From Diphasiastrum complanatum (Eukaryota; Streptophyta; Lycopodiopsida; Lycopodiales; Lycopodiaceae), in the NCBI GenBank assembly GCA_029204225.1, contig CM055096.1:3504014-3568013 (forward strand): a DNA stretch of 64,000 nt. Direction: 5' to 3'. The notes beneath the pieces were generated by a model that was given only the letters and a program-made list of their open reading frames with translations, was not told the DNA's origin and made no database searches. Of the stretch, positions 42,610 to 54,494 are shown piece by piece. Position 1 is the stretch's first letter. Each line of letters opens with the position of its first letter. A program made the position numbers and the translations under genes.

Positions 42610-42799
42610 TAGAATCATTTCATTAACATTCTATTTTATTCTTCATGTTCTAGTCACATTTTGACATGTAAAATTGATGTAAGAAATAGTGAAGCATCCC
42701 AAGTGGACACTATTCTCTATATCAATTATGGTTGTTTCTATTTTGAGCATTACATGATCATTGAAAGGAGATCTATTCTTATGAAGAAGATCATTCTTA

Positions 42800-43038
42800 T
42801 GATGGATCAAAGTTCTATTGTCAAAATCTATGCTAGGAGAAAACATATTGAGATACAATATCATTTTGTGAGGGAGCGAGTCATTGAAAAGGAGGTGGAG
42901 CTTCAATATGTGTCTTCAAGGGAGTGTGTAGCTGATATCTTCACAAAAGCATTGGGAAAAGACTTTTTCATGGAGCATAGGACTTCACTTGGAGTATTAT
43001 CAAAGTCTATGCTAAAACTAGTTGAAGAGGGGGTGTGA
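42800..43038 (+). pseudogene. Copia RNase H C-terminal end
   Basis: Within an open frame starting at 42,661, the text becomes copia RNase H from DQSSIVKIYARRKHIEIQYH, then VSSRECVADIFTKALGKDFF and HRTSLGV, ending EEGV with the stop inside the LTR start. The catalytic upstream part of RNase H is absent. Confidence 0.85.
43024..43033 (+). other. Polypurine tract
   Basis: GAAGAGGGGG immediately before the 3' LTR TGTGAAAG; primes plus-strand DNA synthesis in copia elements. Confidence 0.9.
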
Positions 43039-43682
43039 AAGATTCAACTAGTTTCATCACATTTTGCAATATTTCCATATTTGGCATGTTGAGGCCAAAA
43101 CTTGTTTTAGACTTAGAGTTTGACTTTTTAAAGGTCATTAGTCTAAATCTCATTTGAATAAACACTTCTTGAAAGTGTCGGAAAGTTAGAATGCGAGTTT
43201 GAGTAGATTCAATTTGAATAGCTGGGTACATTGAATCTAGACCCAAAATAAGTAGGGTTAGCATTTTGGTGGGAAAGCCAAGTGGCCAAATAGGGTTTGG
43301 ACCTGTTATAAAAGGATGTAACTCGTGGAGAGAGCAATCTCCTCTCTTATCTATCTCATTTCATGCTTATACATGGTTCTCTTGGGTTCTACTATCCATT
43401 GGTGCACTATCTTGGTGATTGCTTGCAATTATATGTGTAGAATGATCTATATTTGCTATTTTTTGATCCACATGTGTGAAATACAATAGCTTGCTGGTTT
43501 TGTACAAAAAGCAACAGTAGATAATCATTTCATTTAAGTTTTACCAAGTTCTATTGGTGTTTGCATCTCAATTTGTGTGTAGATGCTGATTTTTCTACAT
43601 TGGTGAGATTGGTAGTGTATTTCTCTTTCTAACCAAACATCATTCAAGTAGATTGGATCTTAAGGATCTGAAATCTTTCACA
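43034..43682 (+). repeat. 3' LTR
   Basis: 649 bp. It is longer than the 5' LTR mainly because of ~23 extra bases near 43,128-43,155 (TTTTTAAAGGTCATTAGTC), and there are several substitutions. Since LTRs are identical at insertion, the element is not recent. Confidence 0.95.
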
Positions 43683-44249
43683 AAGATTCACCAAAATCCA
43701 ACCTTCCTTGTCTTGACCCATTTTCTGTGTGGATCCGCAATCTTATTGTCCACGATGTGAAGGACCTCATGCATTGTTAAGCATGTCTTTTCACCGTACG
43801 ACCTGGCAAGGTATGGAATTCCATCAAAGATGATGCCTGACATGTAGACCAGGCGGGTGTTGACGCTCAGGTAGATGTGTCCTCGGAATGAGCCTCGGGC
43901 ACAGCTTGTGTCCAAAAGCTCAATGATTCGCCAAAAACTCCAAGAAAGATGGAGGGGCAGGCAACACCCAAGTATAGAGTCAGTCGTTGGGTTTCTCCCA
44001 TGTTCGGTGCTTTGTGCCTCGTCTGCTCCCACGGGTGGGCAGATGGGAGGAACACTCGGGCCTTGGCAGCATGAATGTCAAAGGGAGAGAGCCCAAGGTA
44101 AGGTGGCTCAAGTTTTCCAACTCAGCAAAGTTTCTTGAATTTCACATGTGAAGGTTGAGTGCTGGGTAGCCTAGCACCCCTTCGATGAGGTTTTTAGATT
44201 GTAGTATAGAGGGTGGTCTGTCTCTGTCGATGACATTGTGAGTTCATTA

Positions 44250-44282
<33 letters not shown>

Positions 44283-45600
44283 TAAGGTGTCTATAGGTGA
44301 ATTTGAGGAAGGATCATTGGAAGGGCGCATGAATAGTAGGAGCCATAGGTGTCCAAGAGCAAGGAATATGAATCAAGGGAGGGAAGCTTGTCAGGTGGGA
44401 AGAAAGAGGTGAAAACTCTAGAATGGCCAATATGGTCAACAATTTCCATCATCCTTTTTTCACCTCAAAAATCTGTCATCATCTCTCTAGGGAATCACAA
44501 GAAAGTTTTGTTCGTTTCCTATATAGGAAAAACATGAAATTCCCTAGTTTTACACGATTTTTCATGGTTAAGAAATGCATTTGGATGACTTAATAACCTT
44601 TATCGTACTAAATACTTAATACTTACTACATTATATTATCTATTATAATATACTAGATACATTTATATATATGAAATAAAAAGTGTATTAGTATGAATAT
44701 ATATTACTATAATATACTCAATACCAAATACTAAAATACCTAAATATAACTATACTAAATATTAATGTAAGTAATACATATCAAATATGCTAAACTTTCG
44801 ATATTAGTTAGTTATTATTAGTTGGTTACTTATTATAATCAAACTACTTGACTATCAGAATAATTAATTAACTAACTAAGTAGTATTAACTAACTAGTTT
44901 AGTGAACTATCATATTTTAGTTAAGTAAGCTAACTATTAAAATTTTAGTTAACTGGTAGTATAACTCGAGTATCTATGTGGTATATCATCTCCTAATTCA
45001 AAGTGAATCGTGTTAGATCATGTAATGGAATTCAAATAACATATAGGGTTAAATGAGCTCCAACGAGAATATGAAGAAATAAAGTACACACATTTAACAT
45101 AGACTTTTAGTTCATTTTAGAAGAACTTTACTAAACATAAAGCCCGATATTGCTTCATCTTTAGTTTAGATGTTGCGCTAGATCAATTTTATGTCTATCA
45201 CTCAAGCTTGAGTTTGATGTCTAACATGCAAATTTAACTTTCATCACTTGAAATTTCTCATTGTGTGATCAAAATAAACAATGTCAAGTTTAGGACATTC
45301 AAATTACTATAGTTCGGTCTCTTTTTGATGAAATAGACCTCTATCACTTGAGATAGCTCAAATTTGGTTTTGTTCACCCGAGATAGCTTGATTTTGGATC
45401 GTATCATTCAAGATTCTCATTGAGTGATCAAATTCATGGAATCTTCTAAATGGCTCAAACTTGAACCACATCATACAAGATAGCTTGATTTTGGTTCCAA
45501 ACATGTGATTTCAATCACTTGAGACTTAAATTTGTTTTTTATCACTCATGATAGCTCGACATTGGTCCTTATCCTCATGATCACTCATTCGTTGATTGAA
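43683..45600 (+). repeat. Composite repeat unit U, copy 4 (3'-altered)
   Basis: Starts at AAGATTCACC directly after the copia element and follows copies 2 and 3 through the rRNA patch, spacer, AT-rich part and degenerate repeats up to about 45,607 (GAATTTGATAAA). There it continues into further degenerate repeats and not into the ACCAACC|TTGACTTT tail. The AT-rich part lacks ~60 bp, like copy 2. Confidence 0.85.
44180..44319 (+). pseudogene. 18S rRNA 3'-end fragment, copy 4
   Basis: Same patch, ending GGATCATTGGAAGGGCGC. TTATCATTTAGAGGAAGGAG and AAGTCGTAATAAGG are intact. Confidence 0.9.
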
Positions 45601-47695
45601 TTTGATAAATCTTAAGTTTCAGACATTCAAATGGCTCATTTAAGTCTATGTTTGAAATGTCGTTTTGGTCCTTAGCACATGACAAAACTCATCTAGTGAT
45701 TCAGTTCGGCCAACCTTGTGTGTGAGACATTTGAATTGCTCTAGTCCAATCCCCTATTAATCAAATTGATTCCTACAACCTGATATAGCTCCAATTTGAC
45801 ATCTATGACTTGATGCCTATGTCGTAAGCTATCTTGAATTTGACCCTTGTCAATCAGCATAACTCATTTAGAGATTAAAATTGACCATTTGCAATTAGAG
45901 GATCAGATTGGCTACTTTTGTTTGTGTATCCATGAGTTTAATCCATATCACTACAAATGGCTCCATTTTGTTTTCTGTGACTCAAGATAGCTTGATTTTT
46001 TCCCTTATCATCAAATATTGCTCGATTGAATCCTAGGAATTTCAAGTTTACAACATTCAGACTAGTCAAATTGTATGCATATTACCCAAGAAAATTCAAT
46101 TCTGATGCTTGACATGTAGTTGTGATCACTATCACTTAATATATTTCATTGAGTCATGTAATTTGAACATTTTTGAATTTAGGACATTCAAATTGTTCAA
46201 GTTCAACCCCTTTTTAAGGAACTTGACATGTATCACTCAATGTATCTTATATTTAATGTCTATCACTTTAGATATCTTCACTTTGAGGCCAATGTTGAAA
46301 TATAATTTTGATATTTTTCTTTGACATGGATCATTCAAAGATTGAATTTTACCAATATTGAATTTATGAATCTCCAGTTGCTCGATCTCAACATGTTATG
46401 GATGGAATTGATCCTTAATTGAGATAGCTTAAATTTGATTTCTATCACTAATGACAACTTGTTTTTAGCTCATATCACTCTATATTGCTCACTTATTGAT
46501 TGAGCTTGAGAAATTTCATGTCCTGAAAATGTAAATAGCCCAGATTTGTATATCACTTGAGATAGTTTAATGCCAAACTTGTATTTTGGATCTTTATCAA
46601 TCGACATATCCCATTGAGTGATTGAAATCAAGATTGCACATCAAGTACTCAAACTTAAGAACCATCAAGTTTAGAAATTAAGATGTCACAAATTTCATGC
46701 ATATCTTTGAGGTAGCTTGAATTCGATTCACTTTGATGCCTACATTGCAATATAATTTATATATTTTTCTGTGACATGTTTCATTCAATGATTGAATTTG
46801 ACAAACATCGAGTTTAGGAATTTCAAATTGCTCGATATCAATATGTTAATGATGAAATTGATCCTTATCACATGAGATAGCTTAAATTTGAATTCTATCA
46901 GTAAAGACACCTTGTTTTTTGCTCAAATCACTATGGATTGCTCACTACTAACTGAGCTTTAGAAACTTCTAGTTTTGAGCTTCAACTATTTAACCACATC
47001 TTATGATATCATCCATAGATGCAAGAGCATAAAGATATGAACATTTTTTAGTTTAGGACATTCAAATTGCTCAAGTTCAATTCCTTTTCGATGAACTTGA
47101 CCCGTATCACTCCATGTATCTCAGTCTCAGGTACATTGTTTGTCACTTCTGATATCTTTACTTTGATGCCTATGTTGCAATAAAACTTTTATACTCTTTC
47201 TTTGACATGGATCATTCAATGATTGAGTTTGACCAATATTGAGTCTAGGAGTTCAGATTGCTAGATCTCAAGGATGGAATTGATCATTATCATTTGAGAC
47301 AACATAAATTTGATTTCTATCACTAAAGACAAGTTGTTTTTGGCTCATATCACTCTAGATTGCTAATTGATTGAGCTTGAGAGACTTTGAGTTTTGAAAA
47401 ATGTAGAAGCCCAAATTCAGTGTATACCACTTGAGATAGCTTGAGTTCAATGTCAAACTTGTATAAGTAACTTTATGAGTTGACATATCTCATTGAGTGA
47501 CTGTGACACACCTATAAAACTAGAACTAGAGCAATACCTCTAATCGTCATTGATCGCTAGTCATATGACCTTAAGGCGATAGACTTAATTCTCAGTATCA
47601 TGAGTGATCATAAGACTTGATCATGCACATATGTTTTGTGCCCTTCGATAGACCATAGGTCATTTTTAAGGGGAAAAATCCATAGGAATTAATGA
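45600..47695 (+). repeat. Degenerate tandem repeat block and conserved module
   Basis: Continuation of the same repeat phrases as at 16,297-17,700. 46,018-47,500 is nearly collinear with that block, with a few extra segments (for example about 47,128-47,215). It ends in the 185 bp module (47,517-47,695). No genes are seen. Confidence 0.75.
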
Positions 47696-48565
47696 CATCG
47701 TAGGGAGAATCTATGGGGCATCAATTAAGTAGACAAAGAGGATTGGGTGGATGTCCCTAAGCAGAAGGAAAGCATCAGTCTCTAGGCATAATGTGAGGCT
47801 ATAGTGAGTGATTTTGATGCAGAAGGAATCTTTAAGAAATTTAGATGTGAAGGCATTGTAGTACAACTTCGACTACATGAGTTTTCTACCTATAAAGATC
47901 CCTTATTAATAGAATTGACCCCCACAACCTGATAATGTTGTGATTTGACGTCTATCACTTGAATCAGATGCCAATGTTGAAAAATATCTTGATTTTGACC
48001 CTTGTCACTCAACATAACTCATTGAGTGATTAGAATTGACTACTATGTAATGACACGATCAGAATGGTTGTACTCCTCATTTGGATCTAATTGATTTTGA
48101 GATTGAGTGGATTTTGAGTGTCATTGAGTTTCTAGCTTTCTCTCTCTACCTTTTTGTATCAATGAGTTTAATTCATATTACAAAAAATGGCTCAATTTTG
48201 TTTTCCAAAGTCCAAGATACACTCCAAAAGTGTGAGGGAGGATGCACTTCTCCCTTTTATGCTTTGGAATGACCAATATTGGATTTAGTATCTTGGGATT
48301 ACTTGAGAATGGCCCCTTGTTGATGAGATTGACCTCGACTCGAGATTGATCGAATCTGAAGTCTCTAATTCGAGATAGACCAATATTGGCTCTATCAACC
48401 TTTCGAGCTTGCACATTGGCTAACTAAATTCGAGAATGGTGAAATTTAGGAGATTCAAATGGCTTGTATTTGAAGGCTATAAGTTGAGATAGCCCATATT
48501 TGATTCCTAGCATATGGTTTTGGTCCTTATCACTCAAAATAGACATTTGAGTGATTTAATTGGAC
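47696..48565 (+). repeat. Module with FDAEGIFKKF scrap and degenerate repeats
   Basis: CGTAGGGAGAATCTATGG ... GTCTCTAGGCATAATGTGAG leads to a short frame SDFDAEGIFKKFRCEGIVV (about 47,803-47,900), a truncated version of the ORF at 50,676. Degenerate repeats follow (47,900-48,560). 62,485-63,285 has the same order. Confidence 0.65.
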
Positions 48566-48955
48566 CAACCTGGCAAGGTATGGATTTCCATGAAAGATGA
48601 AGCCGACATGTAGACCAAGGGGGCATTGATGCTTAGGTAGACATGTCCTTGGAGTGAGCCTTGGGAACTTGTGTCCAAAAACTCATGGATTTGCCAAAAA
48701 AACTCTAACAACTCTAAGAGAGACAGAGAGAGAGAGAGAGGGGAAGGCAGCAGGTGAGTATAAACTCACTCCCTGGGATTCTTCGATGTTCAATGCTATG
48801 TGCCTCATCCACTCCCACAGGTGGGCGGATGGGGGGAACACTCGGGCCTTGGTAGCGTAAATGCCAAAGGGAAAAAGCCTAAGGTAGGGTGGCTCAAGTT
48901 TTCCAACCCAAAAAGGTTTTTCGAATTTCACATGTGAAGGTCACATGAACAATAG
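48566..48955 (+). repeat. U-like segment lacking the rRNA patch
   Basis: TTGGACCAACC|TGGCAAGGTATGG ... CACATGTGAAGGT|CACATGAACAATAGGACC. It aligns with unit U on both sides of two insertions. Here ACCAACC runs directly into TGGCAAGG (no 410 bp tail/head, no copia), and GTGAAGGT runs directly into CACATGAACAATAGG (no 18S patch). It therefore shows the state of this repeat without the insertions. A GA run is at about 48,719-48,740. Confidence 0.8.
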
Positions 48956-49606
48956 GACCCTGCACAATGAATGAGCTTTGACTATAAAATGACAACTTGT
49001 CATATGTGTTACCGTTGATCCTCTTTAAACATTAGACACACATGGGTGAAACATATCACACGGGCTAGGAATGAATCAATAACTACATTATCTAGGACCA
49101 CCCCACCCATGTGACACTTAGCAAACAAGGTGAGTCGCCCCCCCCCCCCCCACCACTTTGAGGAAGGTAACTGTTCAATCAAATAGCAAGCATGAGCCTT
49201 AAAGACCATATTCACCTATGTTATGAATTGACCTTCCTCACATAGTAACTGTACATGTACCTCATGTTTCCCACAAAGAGAAACCATCACCGAAAGTTAA
49301 ATGCTTTTTTGAAGGATAATCCTATGAAAAGGACACACCTATAACTTAAAAAGACACATCTATAAAAAGAGACCTAGAGCAAAATTGCCTAATTCTTAAG
49401 ATGATAAACTTGATTCTCAATATCATGAATCAAACTTGATCATGCATGTATGTTTTCTAAGGGTGTCCTTTGACAAACCATAGGTTGTTTTATAGGGGAA
49501 AAATCGATAGGATTCAGTGACATCATAGGGAGAATCTATGGGATATCAGCTAAGTGAACAAATGACGCTTGGGTAGAGGTCCCTAAGCGAATGGAAAGCA
49601 TCAGTC
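48956..49606 (+). other. Non-coding stretch with poly-C and a diverged conserved module
   Basis: No gene seen. A C12 homopolymer lies at about 49,139-49,150, and a divergent copy of the 185 bp module at about 49,365-49,525, leading to GTCTCTAG, the target site of the solo LTR. Confidence 0.6.
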
Positions 49607-49611
49607 TCTAG

Positions 49612-50652
49612 TGTTGGATTTCTATCCTCTCCATCCCTATTCTGTACTAATCTATATCCATTCATTAAGCTATTGTAAATATTTGTACAGTCGCATACTC
49701 TATAGAAATACACATGCTTTTTTAAAGTCTACAGAAATACAAAGGAATCGGTGACAGTGTTCCCAGATAGTTCGGCCACCTCTTCTTTGTCGGCCATACC
49801 AGATTGCTCGTCCATCCTTCATCATGAACCATCTGGGCATTGTTCGGCCATCCTTCTTCTAAAGCCTTGAGAAAATTTCCATTTGAAGTAGAATGATCTA
49901 CATTAGTAGGTCCAGTTTTTTGTCTAAATCTGTTTTTTGGGTTGAACAATTTGCATGAATCCATAATGTTTTGGACAGATTAAATTCAGATTAGTAGCAA
50001 AATGTTTGTTAATAGATTGATGAGGAATCAATATATCCAAAATGAATAAACTAACTGTTTTTGCAAATCTTGAATTTATTGATTGCATGTGAGGATTTGA
50101 GGTTTTATTAGACTAATCCTCTTGTGTTTCATGCAAACTGAAAAACATTCAAGGGATATTGTAAGTTTCCATTCTTAAGTTGCTAGATATATTCACATAG
50201 CTAACTAATTAGAAGAATAGTTGATTTATACTGTACAATTAGGATTAAGGCACTATGTGTTGTTAGCAGTTGCCATTGGACAATATCTGATTTTGTTCGG
50301 TCGTGTCTATTTGTTGATCCTCCAATAGTCAAATTGCACCCGATTGTTCGAGGATTCATGCTCTTAGATAAACTTATTTGTAGATTAAATTGTTTCATAT
50401 GACTGATAGAAGTGCTCGATCTGTCACACTAATCACCTCACCTAAATTGCTTCCGCAAAGCTAAATCTGAAACTTAAGAAACTTATGCATGACTATGAAA
50501 TCGACTGTCTAGATCAGTGACTTTGAAACTGATCAAGTAAGACAGACTTCGATTTATCGTTGTCTGCTTGAATCCGATAGATGTAGTTACATGCACCAAG
50601 AATTCCGCTTGCTTTGCTTTACCACGACGCTCACAGATCAGAATTCCCAACA
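49612..50652 (+). mobile_element. Solo LTR (copia-like) with TSD TCTAG
   Basis: 1,041 bp beginning TGTTGGATTTC and ending GAATTCCCAACA. TCTAG stands immediately before (49,607-49,611) and after (50,653-50,657). The uninterrupted target GTCTCTAGGCATAATGTGAG occurs at 47,789 (and as GTCTCTGGGCATAATGTGAG at about 62,560), which proves the insertion. There is no internal domain, so LTR-LTR recombination has removed it. The family is not otherwise present in the window. Confidence 0.9.
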
Positions 50653-51240
50653 TCTAGGCATAATGTGAGGCCATAGTGAGTGATTTTGATGCAGAAGGAA
50701 TCTTTAAGAAGTTTAGATGTGAAGGCATTCTAGTTGTGCTTCGACGACATGAGTTTTCTACGTACAGAGATCCCAAAGCAAAGAAGAAACAAGCATTGAC
50801 AAGAGGCAGTCCAAGTTTCTCAATGAAGTACTTCTTTGTTTGCAGAACATTAGATACAGAAGCAAATTATAGTGATCTCGATTTCTGTTAGTTTCATAGT
50901 ATTGAAGTGGCTAGCCATGTAATGATGCACATAAGTACCAAAACCAAAATCCCAAAATATGTTGCAAGGTTACAGTTGGCCTTGTCAAAAATAATGACTG
51001 GCCCAGTTATCCTTCTACATAGAACCCCTTTGGATATTATTGTCCATGCATTTAACACGACTGCACCAGGATTAGAACACAATCCAAGATCTAGATCAAT
51101 ATTATTAGCATGTATTACTTATCGTTCCTCTCTAGACCAAGAATATGAGCAGTAGTTATCAACAAATCGAGGAGTTGTTTATTCTCCTTGTGGTCATACT
51201 TTTGAGACCTTGAAAACCTCTCATTGACCTAGAAGTATGA
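50653..51240 (+). pseudogene. Unrecognised ORF pair, possible bS21-like fragment
   Basis: 50,676-50,891 reads SDFDAEGIFKKFRCEGILVV, LRRHEFSTYRDPKAKKKQAL and on to LDTEANYSDLDFC. In another frame 50,907-51,155 reads MASHVMMHISTKTKIPKYVA ... LACITYRSSLDQEYEQ. The F(K/R)xxxxxxGIxxxLRRxEFxxxxxPxxKKK pattern resembles the basic core of ribosomal protein bS21, but only ~35 residues fit. The second part is unrecognised. The first part recurs at 47,803 and 62,587. The solo LTR sits just upstream. Confidence 0.3.
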
Positions 51241-51469
51241 GGTGATTAGGACGGCCCCCAGGATTGGAAGTGGTGTTGCAGTAGATCAAATTTTATGTCT
51301 ATCATTCAAGCTTTAGTTTGAGAGTCTAACATGTGATTTTAGCTTTAATCACTTGAAATTGCTCATTGTGTGATCAAAGTTGACAATGTCAAGTTTAGGA
51401 CAAATGTTCAAATTACTCTAGTTCAATCTCTTTTTGATGAAATAGACCTCTATCACTTGAGATTAGTAG
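51241..51469 (+). repeat. Short degenerate repeat segment
   Basis: TCAAATTTTATGTCTATCATT ... CTCTATCACTTGAGAT matches the degenerate repeats inside unit U (for example 14,763-14,940). It is interrupted at 51,470 by the minus-strand copia LTR. Confidence 0.7.
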
Positions 51470-52390
51470 TGATGAAAAATCACGTTCAATCTTTAGCAAC
51501 TAACTTTGAAATTGCTAGATACTAAGTGAATACATAGCCGAACATAAAGTATTGAATTCTCAGACAATTCTTATCAGTTACAAAAGCAATTTGTGATGGA
51601 TGACAAAATTTCTAGCAAGTTCACACGTCTGGGGAATGATCCACAAATGGGATTGATCTTATTAAGCTTTATGATTAGCACACAAACTGATTCTAGATTG
51701 AATAGCAAGATCTAGTATAGAATTTAACGGCTTAATCACAATCTAGCATGCTAAGAATCAGAGAATGATAGCTTTTATTTCAAGAGAGCAAAAGTACAAG
51801 AATTGAGTGTATGAGCATAAGCCTCAACACGAGTTAGAGAGAGAAAGAGAGAGAGATATTCAAGCAAATGATGTTGTAGATCCAAAATGGCATGGAATAG
51901 CTTCAAAGCTTGGTTCTTCATAAAAAAATTATGAGAATAGCTACAATATTTATGGAGTTTGAGGTAGCTCGAGGTAGAACCACATCCATCCACCTTTCAT
52001 CCACATCTAAAGTGAAAACTGGAATCCAAGTGACATTCGTCACATCTCATGCATGCATTTCTAGCTACTTTTACCAAGTGTCATTTTCTAACTAGAATTT
52101 TACAAATCATCATGCATGTGTCCATTTCACTTTGTGGATGCCTTGCATGTCACTATGGATCACTTACAACAATTGCATGTGATATGCCACGAGTTTCTAC
52201 AAGCATATTAATGCCATTTCTAAGTTTACAATCTATATGCAAGTTGTATTCTACCAACTAGACTTGAGAAACTCATATAGCTCGAGTTCCTTCTAGGCCA
52301 AATTTGGCATTTACATTATGAAACAACAAACTTGCACAGAGAACACTTTGTAGCAAGCCTAAAGTCAAGATAGATGATTTTTCATTTTCA
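51470..52390 (-). mobile_element. 3' LTR of a minus-strand copia element
   Basis: Minus strand: starts TGAAAATGAAAAATCATC just after ACAAGGAGTGC downstream of the RNase H stop, and ends GATTTTTCATCA at 51,470. The ends share an inverted GATGAAAAATCA. 921 bp. It carries a (GA)n-like run at about 51,836-51,857. Its left neighbour is degenerate repeat. Confidence 0.7.
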
Positions 52391-52410
52391 GCACTCCTTG
52401 TAAAAACAAT

Positions 52411-53795
52411 CTATGTTGACTTGAACATGGATCTTGGCATTATTCCAAGATTGGCTCTATGCTTGATGAAGGAATTATTCGTCAAAGGTTTGGTGAGCAA
52501 ATCTACAATACAAGACGATGTGTCAATGTGCTCCAAGTAGATTTCCCCTCCAATGAGCTTCTCTCTCACGAAGTGATGTGCAACCTCTATGTGTTTGCTC
52601 CTTTCATGAAATTTTGGATTGTTGGCAAGGGCTTGTGCTGAAATATTGTCACACATGATCATAGGTAAATAATCTTCTTTCGTTATCTTTAGCTCCACTA
52701 GCAACCTCTTGATCCAAAGCACTTCTTTTGTTGTAGTAGTGAGTGTCTTATATTCAGCTTCACAAGATGAGAGTGATATAGTATCTTGCTTTTTGGAAAG
52801 CCAAAATATCAAGTTTCCTCCAAGATATATGACATAAGTACTTGTAGATTTTTGATCTGCTTTATCACTTGCAAAATCTGAGTCGGAATAGCCAACTATG
52901 GAAAGATCTTCACTTTTATATAACAAACCATAATCAAAATTGAAGATATGTATCTAAGTACTCTTTTGGCCAATTTCCAATGATGAATAGTAGGATTTTG
53001 CATAGCTTGGCTCAACTTATGAGCACTAAAACATATATCAGGCCTAGTTATAGTGAGCCAAATTAAGGAGCCTATAAGACTCCTAAAAAGAGTGATGTCC
53101 ACGAAGGATCTTTCTTACAATCTAGCATATTGAACTTTTTTAACATTGAAAGATCATACTTGGATTGACATACAAAAGCTTTTTCAATCTCTGATCCTAA
53201 TATGTAATGAATTTTTCCAAGATCTTGCATCTTGAATTCTTTTCCAAGTGCAACTTTGGTTTCCTCAACTAACCAACTTCCTGTTAGAATGATATCATCA
53301 ACATAAATGAGAAGGATGACAATATCTCTATCATAAAACTTGACATACGAGGAAGGATCATAGTTGCTAAGATTAAATCCTAGTGAATCAAGAAAGGTGT
53401 TAAGTCGAGTATACCACAACCTTGGAGCTTGCTTTAGTCCAGAGACTTTTGAAGAGCAAGAAAACTTTGTTCTTGTCTTGGATGAACCCAATAGGTTGAT
53501 CCATATAAATCTCTTCTTCTAGATATCCATTTAAAAAATGCATTAGAGACATCTAGTTGAAAAACTTGCCATTTGAAAAAATAAGCAATAGAAATTATGA
53601 TTCTAATTGATACCATCTTTGCAAATAGAGCAAAAGTCTCCTCATAATCAAGTCCATAAACTTGAGCAAAACCCTTTGCACAAACCCTTGCCTTGTACTT
53701 GTTGATTGTGCCATCTTGATTATTTGACTCAAAAAATCCATTTGCAACCAATGGCGTGCTTGTTGGATGGAAGATCCACAAGCTCCCATGTCTTG
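52411..53795 (-). pseudogene. Copia RT and RNase H, minus strand, 5'-truncated
   Basis: Minus-strand frames: DGTINKYKARVCAKGFAQVY, LDVSNAF, then after frameshifts GLKQAPRLWYTRLNTFLDSL, LLIYVDDIILTG (intact catalytic motif), LGKIHYILGSEI, DITLFRSLIGSLIWLTITRP, and RNase H YSDSDFASDKADQKSTSTYV with SLSSCEAEYKTLTTTTKEVL, KHIEVAHHFVREKL and LTKPL, ending RSMFKST at 52,411. RNase H is open over 171 codons. The element has lost integrase, gag and 5' LTR at the junction with block D near 53,795. Same family as 32,820-34,112. Confidence 0.92.
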
Positions 53796-54425
53796 TTGGC
53801 CATCATTTTGAAGGACTGATTATAGAATCACAACCTGATATAAGCTTTCGTGAGAGCTCAAATGCAATTAAGAAACAAGATTTAAAACCAGAGGGAGATG
53901 AAGTTTTGAGCAAAAAAATCAAAAAAAATTTAACTTCTCCAATAACTTATGAGAGTTGTGCTTTTAAAGGTGACAACGTAAGTGTTTTTCCTAAAAATTA
54001 CATGTTTTTTAGAGACATAGTTGCTGCATTTTATCACCATGGAAAAATTGTGCTTGATGCATACAAAGGAGGGTATGCCATTAGAGAAGCCTTGCAACAA
54101 ACTATGCAAATGATCGTTATCTTGGTGTGCAACAATGAAGATAAATGTTTGTTGGAGGTCTATTGCTCAACTATGATGACTATGATACCCAGTTTAGCCA
54201 AAACAATGGAGGCCAATAATGATGGAAGAAAACACGTAGGCCATAAACAATCAGGTGATAATGTAGCCACTTTCTCAATTGCGCCTACAAATCTTTTAGA
54301 AAACATAAATCTGGATGACATTCAGCAAACACAAGAGGATGACGACGAAAATACATTGATAGAAAGTTTTCCTTGTCATGAACTCCTGCTAAATAAAACT
54401 ATGATCTACCAAATAATTAAAGGAT

Positions 54426-54427
<2 letters not shown>
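53796..54427 (+). CDS. Methyltransferase-like ORF in block D, copy 2 (open)
   Basis: Open to TGA at 54,425. About 200 codons: QPDISFRESSNAIKKQDLKP, a basic EVLSKKIKKNLTSPIT, FFRDIVAAFYHHGKIVLDAY, KGGYAIREALQQTMQMIVIL, then an acidic tail. The hydrophobic strand IVLDAYKGG followed by a helix and VILVCNNEDKCLLE resembles motifs I and II of DNA amino-methyltransferases (DPF.G.GTT ... IGIE.D), but the catalytic (D/N)PP(Y/F) motif is not visible. The likely N-terminus is cut by the copia junction. A captured, decayed methylase fragment is my best reading, and a plain unknown ORF is possible. Confidence 0.35.

Positions 54428-54490
<63 letters not shown>
54428..54490. repeat. (GA)n microsatellite
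   Basis: About 31 GA units directly following the block D ORF stop, as at 34,641-34,698. Confidence 0.95.

Positions 54491-54494
<4 letters not shown>

Larger units (their letters stand above)
38964..43682 (+). mobile_element. Structurally complete, defective Ty1/copia element with foreign insert
   Basis: 5' LTR 38,964-39,589 (626 bp), primer site TGGTATCAGAGC at 39,590-39,601, leader, gag-protease ORF 40,163-41,428, integrase start to about 41,830, a join to the first codons of RT (about 41,845-41,935), foreign sequence to about 42,800, RNase H end to 43,038, polypurine GAAGAGGGGG at 43,024-43,033, and 3' LTR 43,034-43,682 (649 bp). AAGAT flanks both ends (38,959-38,963 and 43,683-43,687). 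Total 4.7 kb. With most of the integrase core and RT missing it could only move in trans. Confidence 0.95.
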
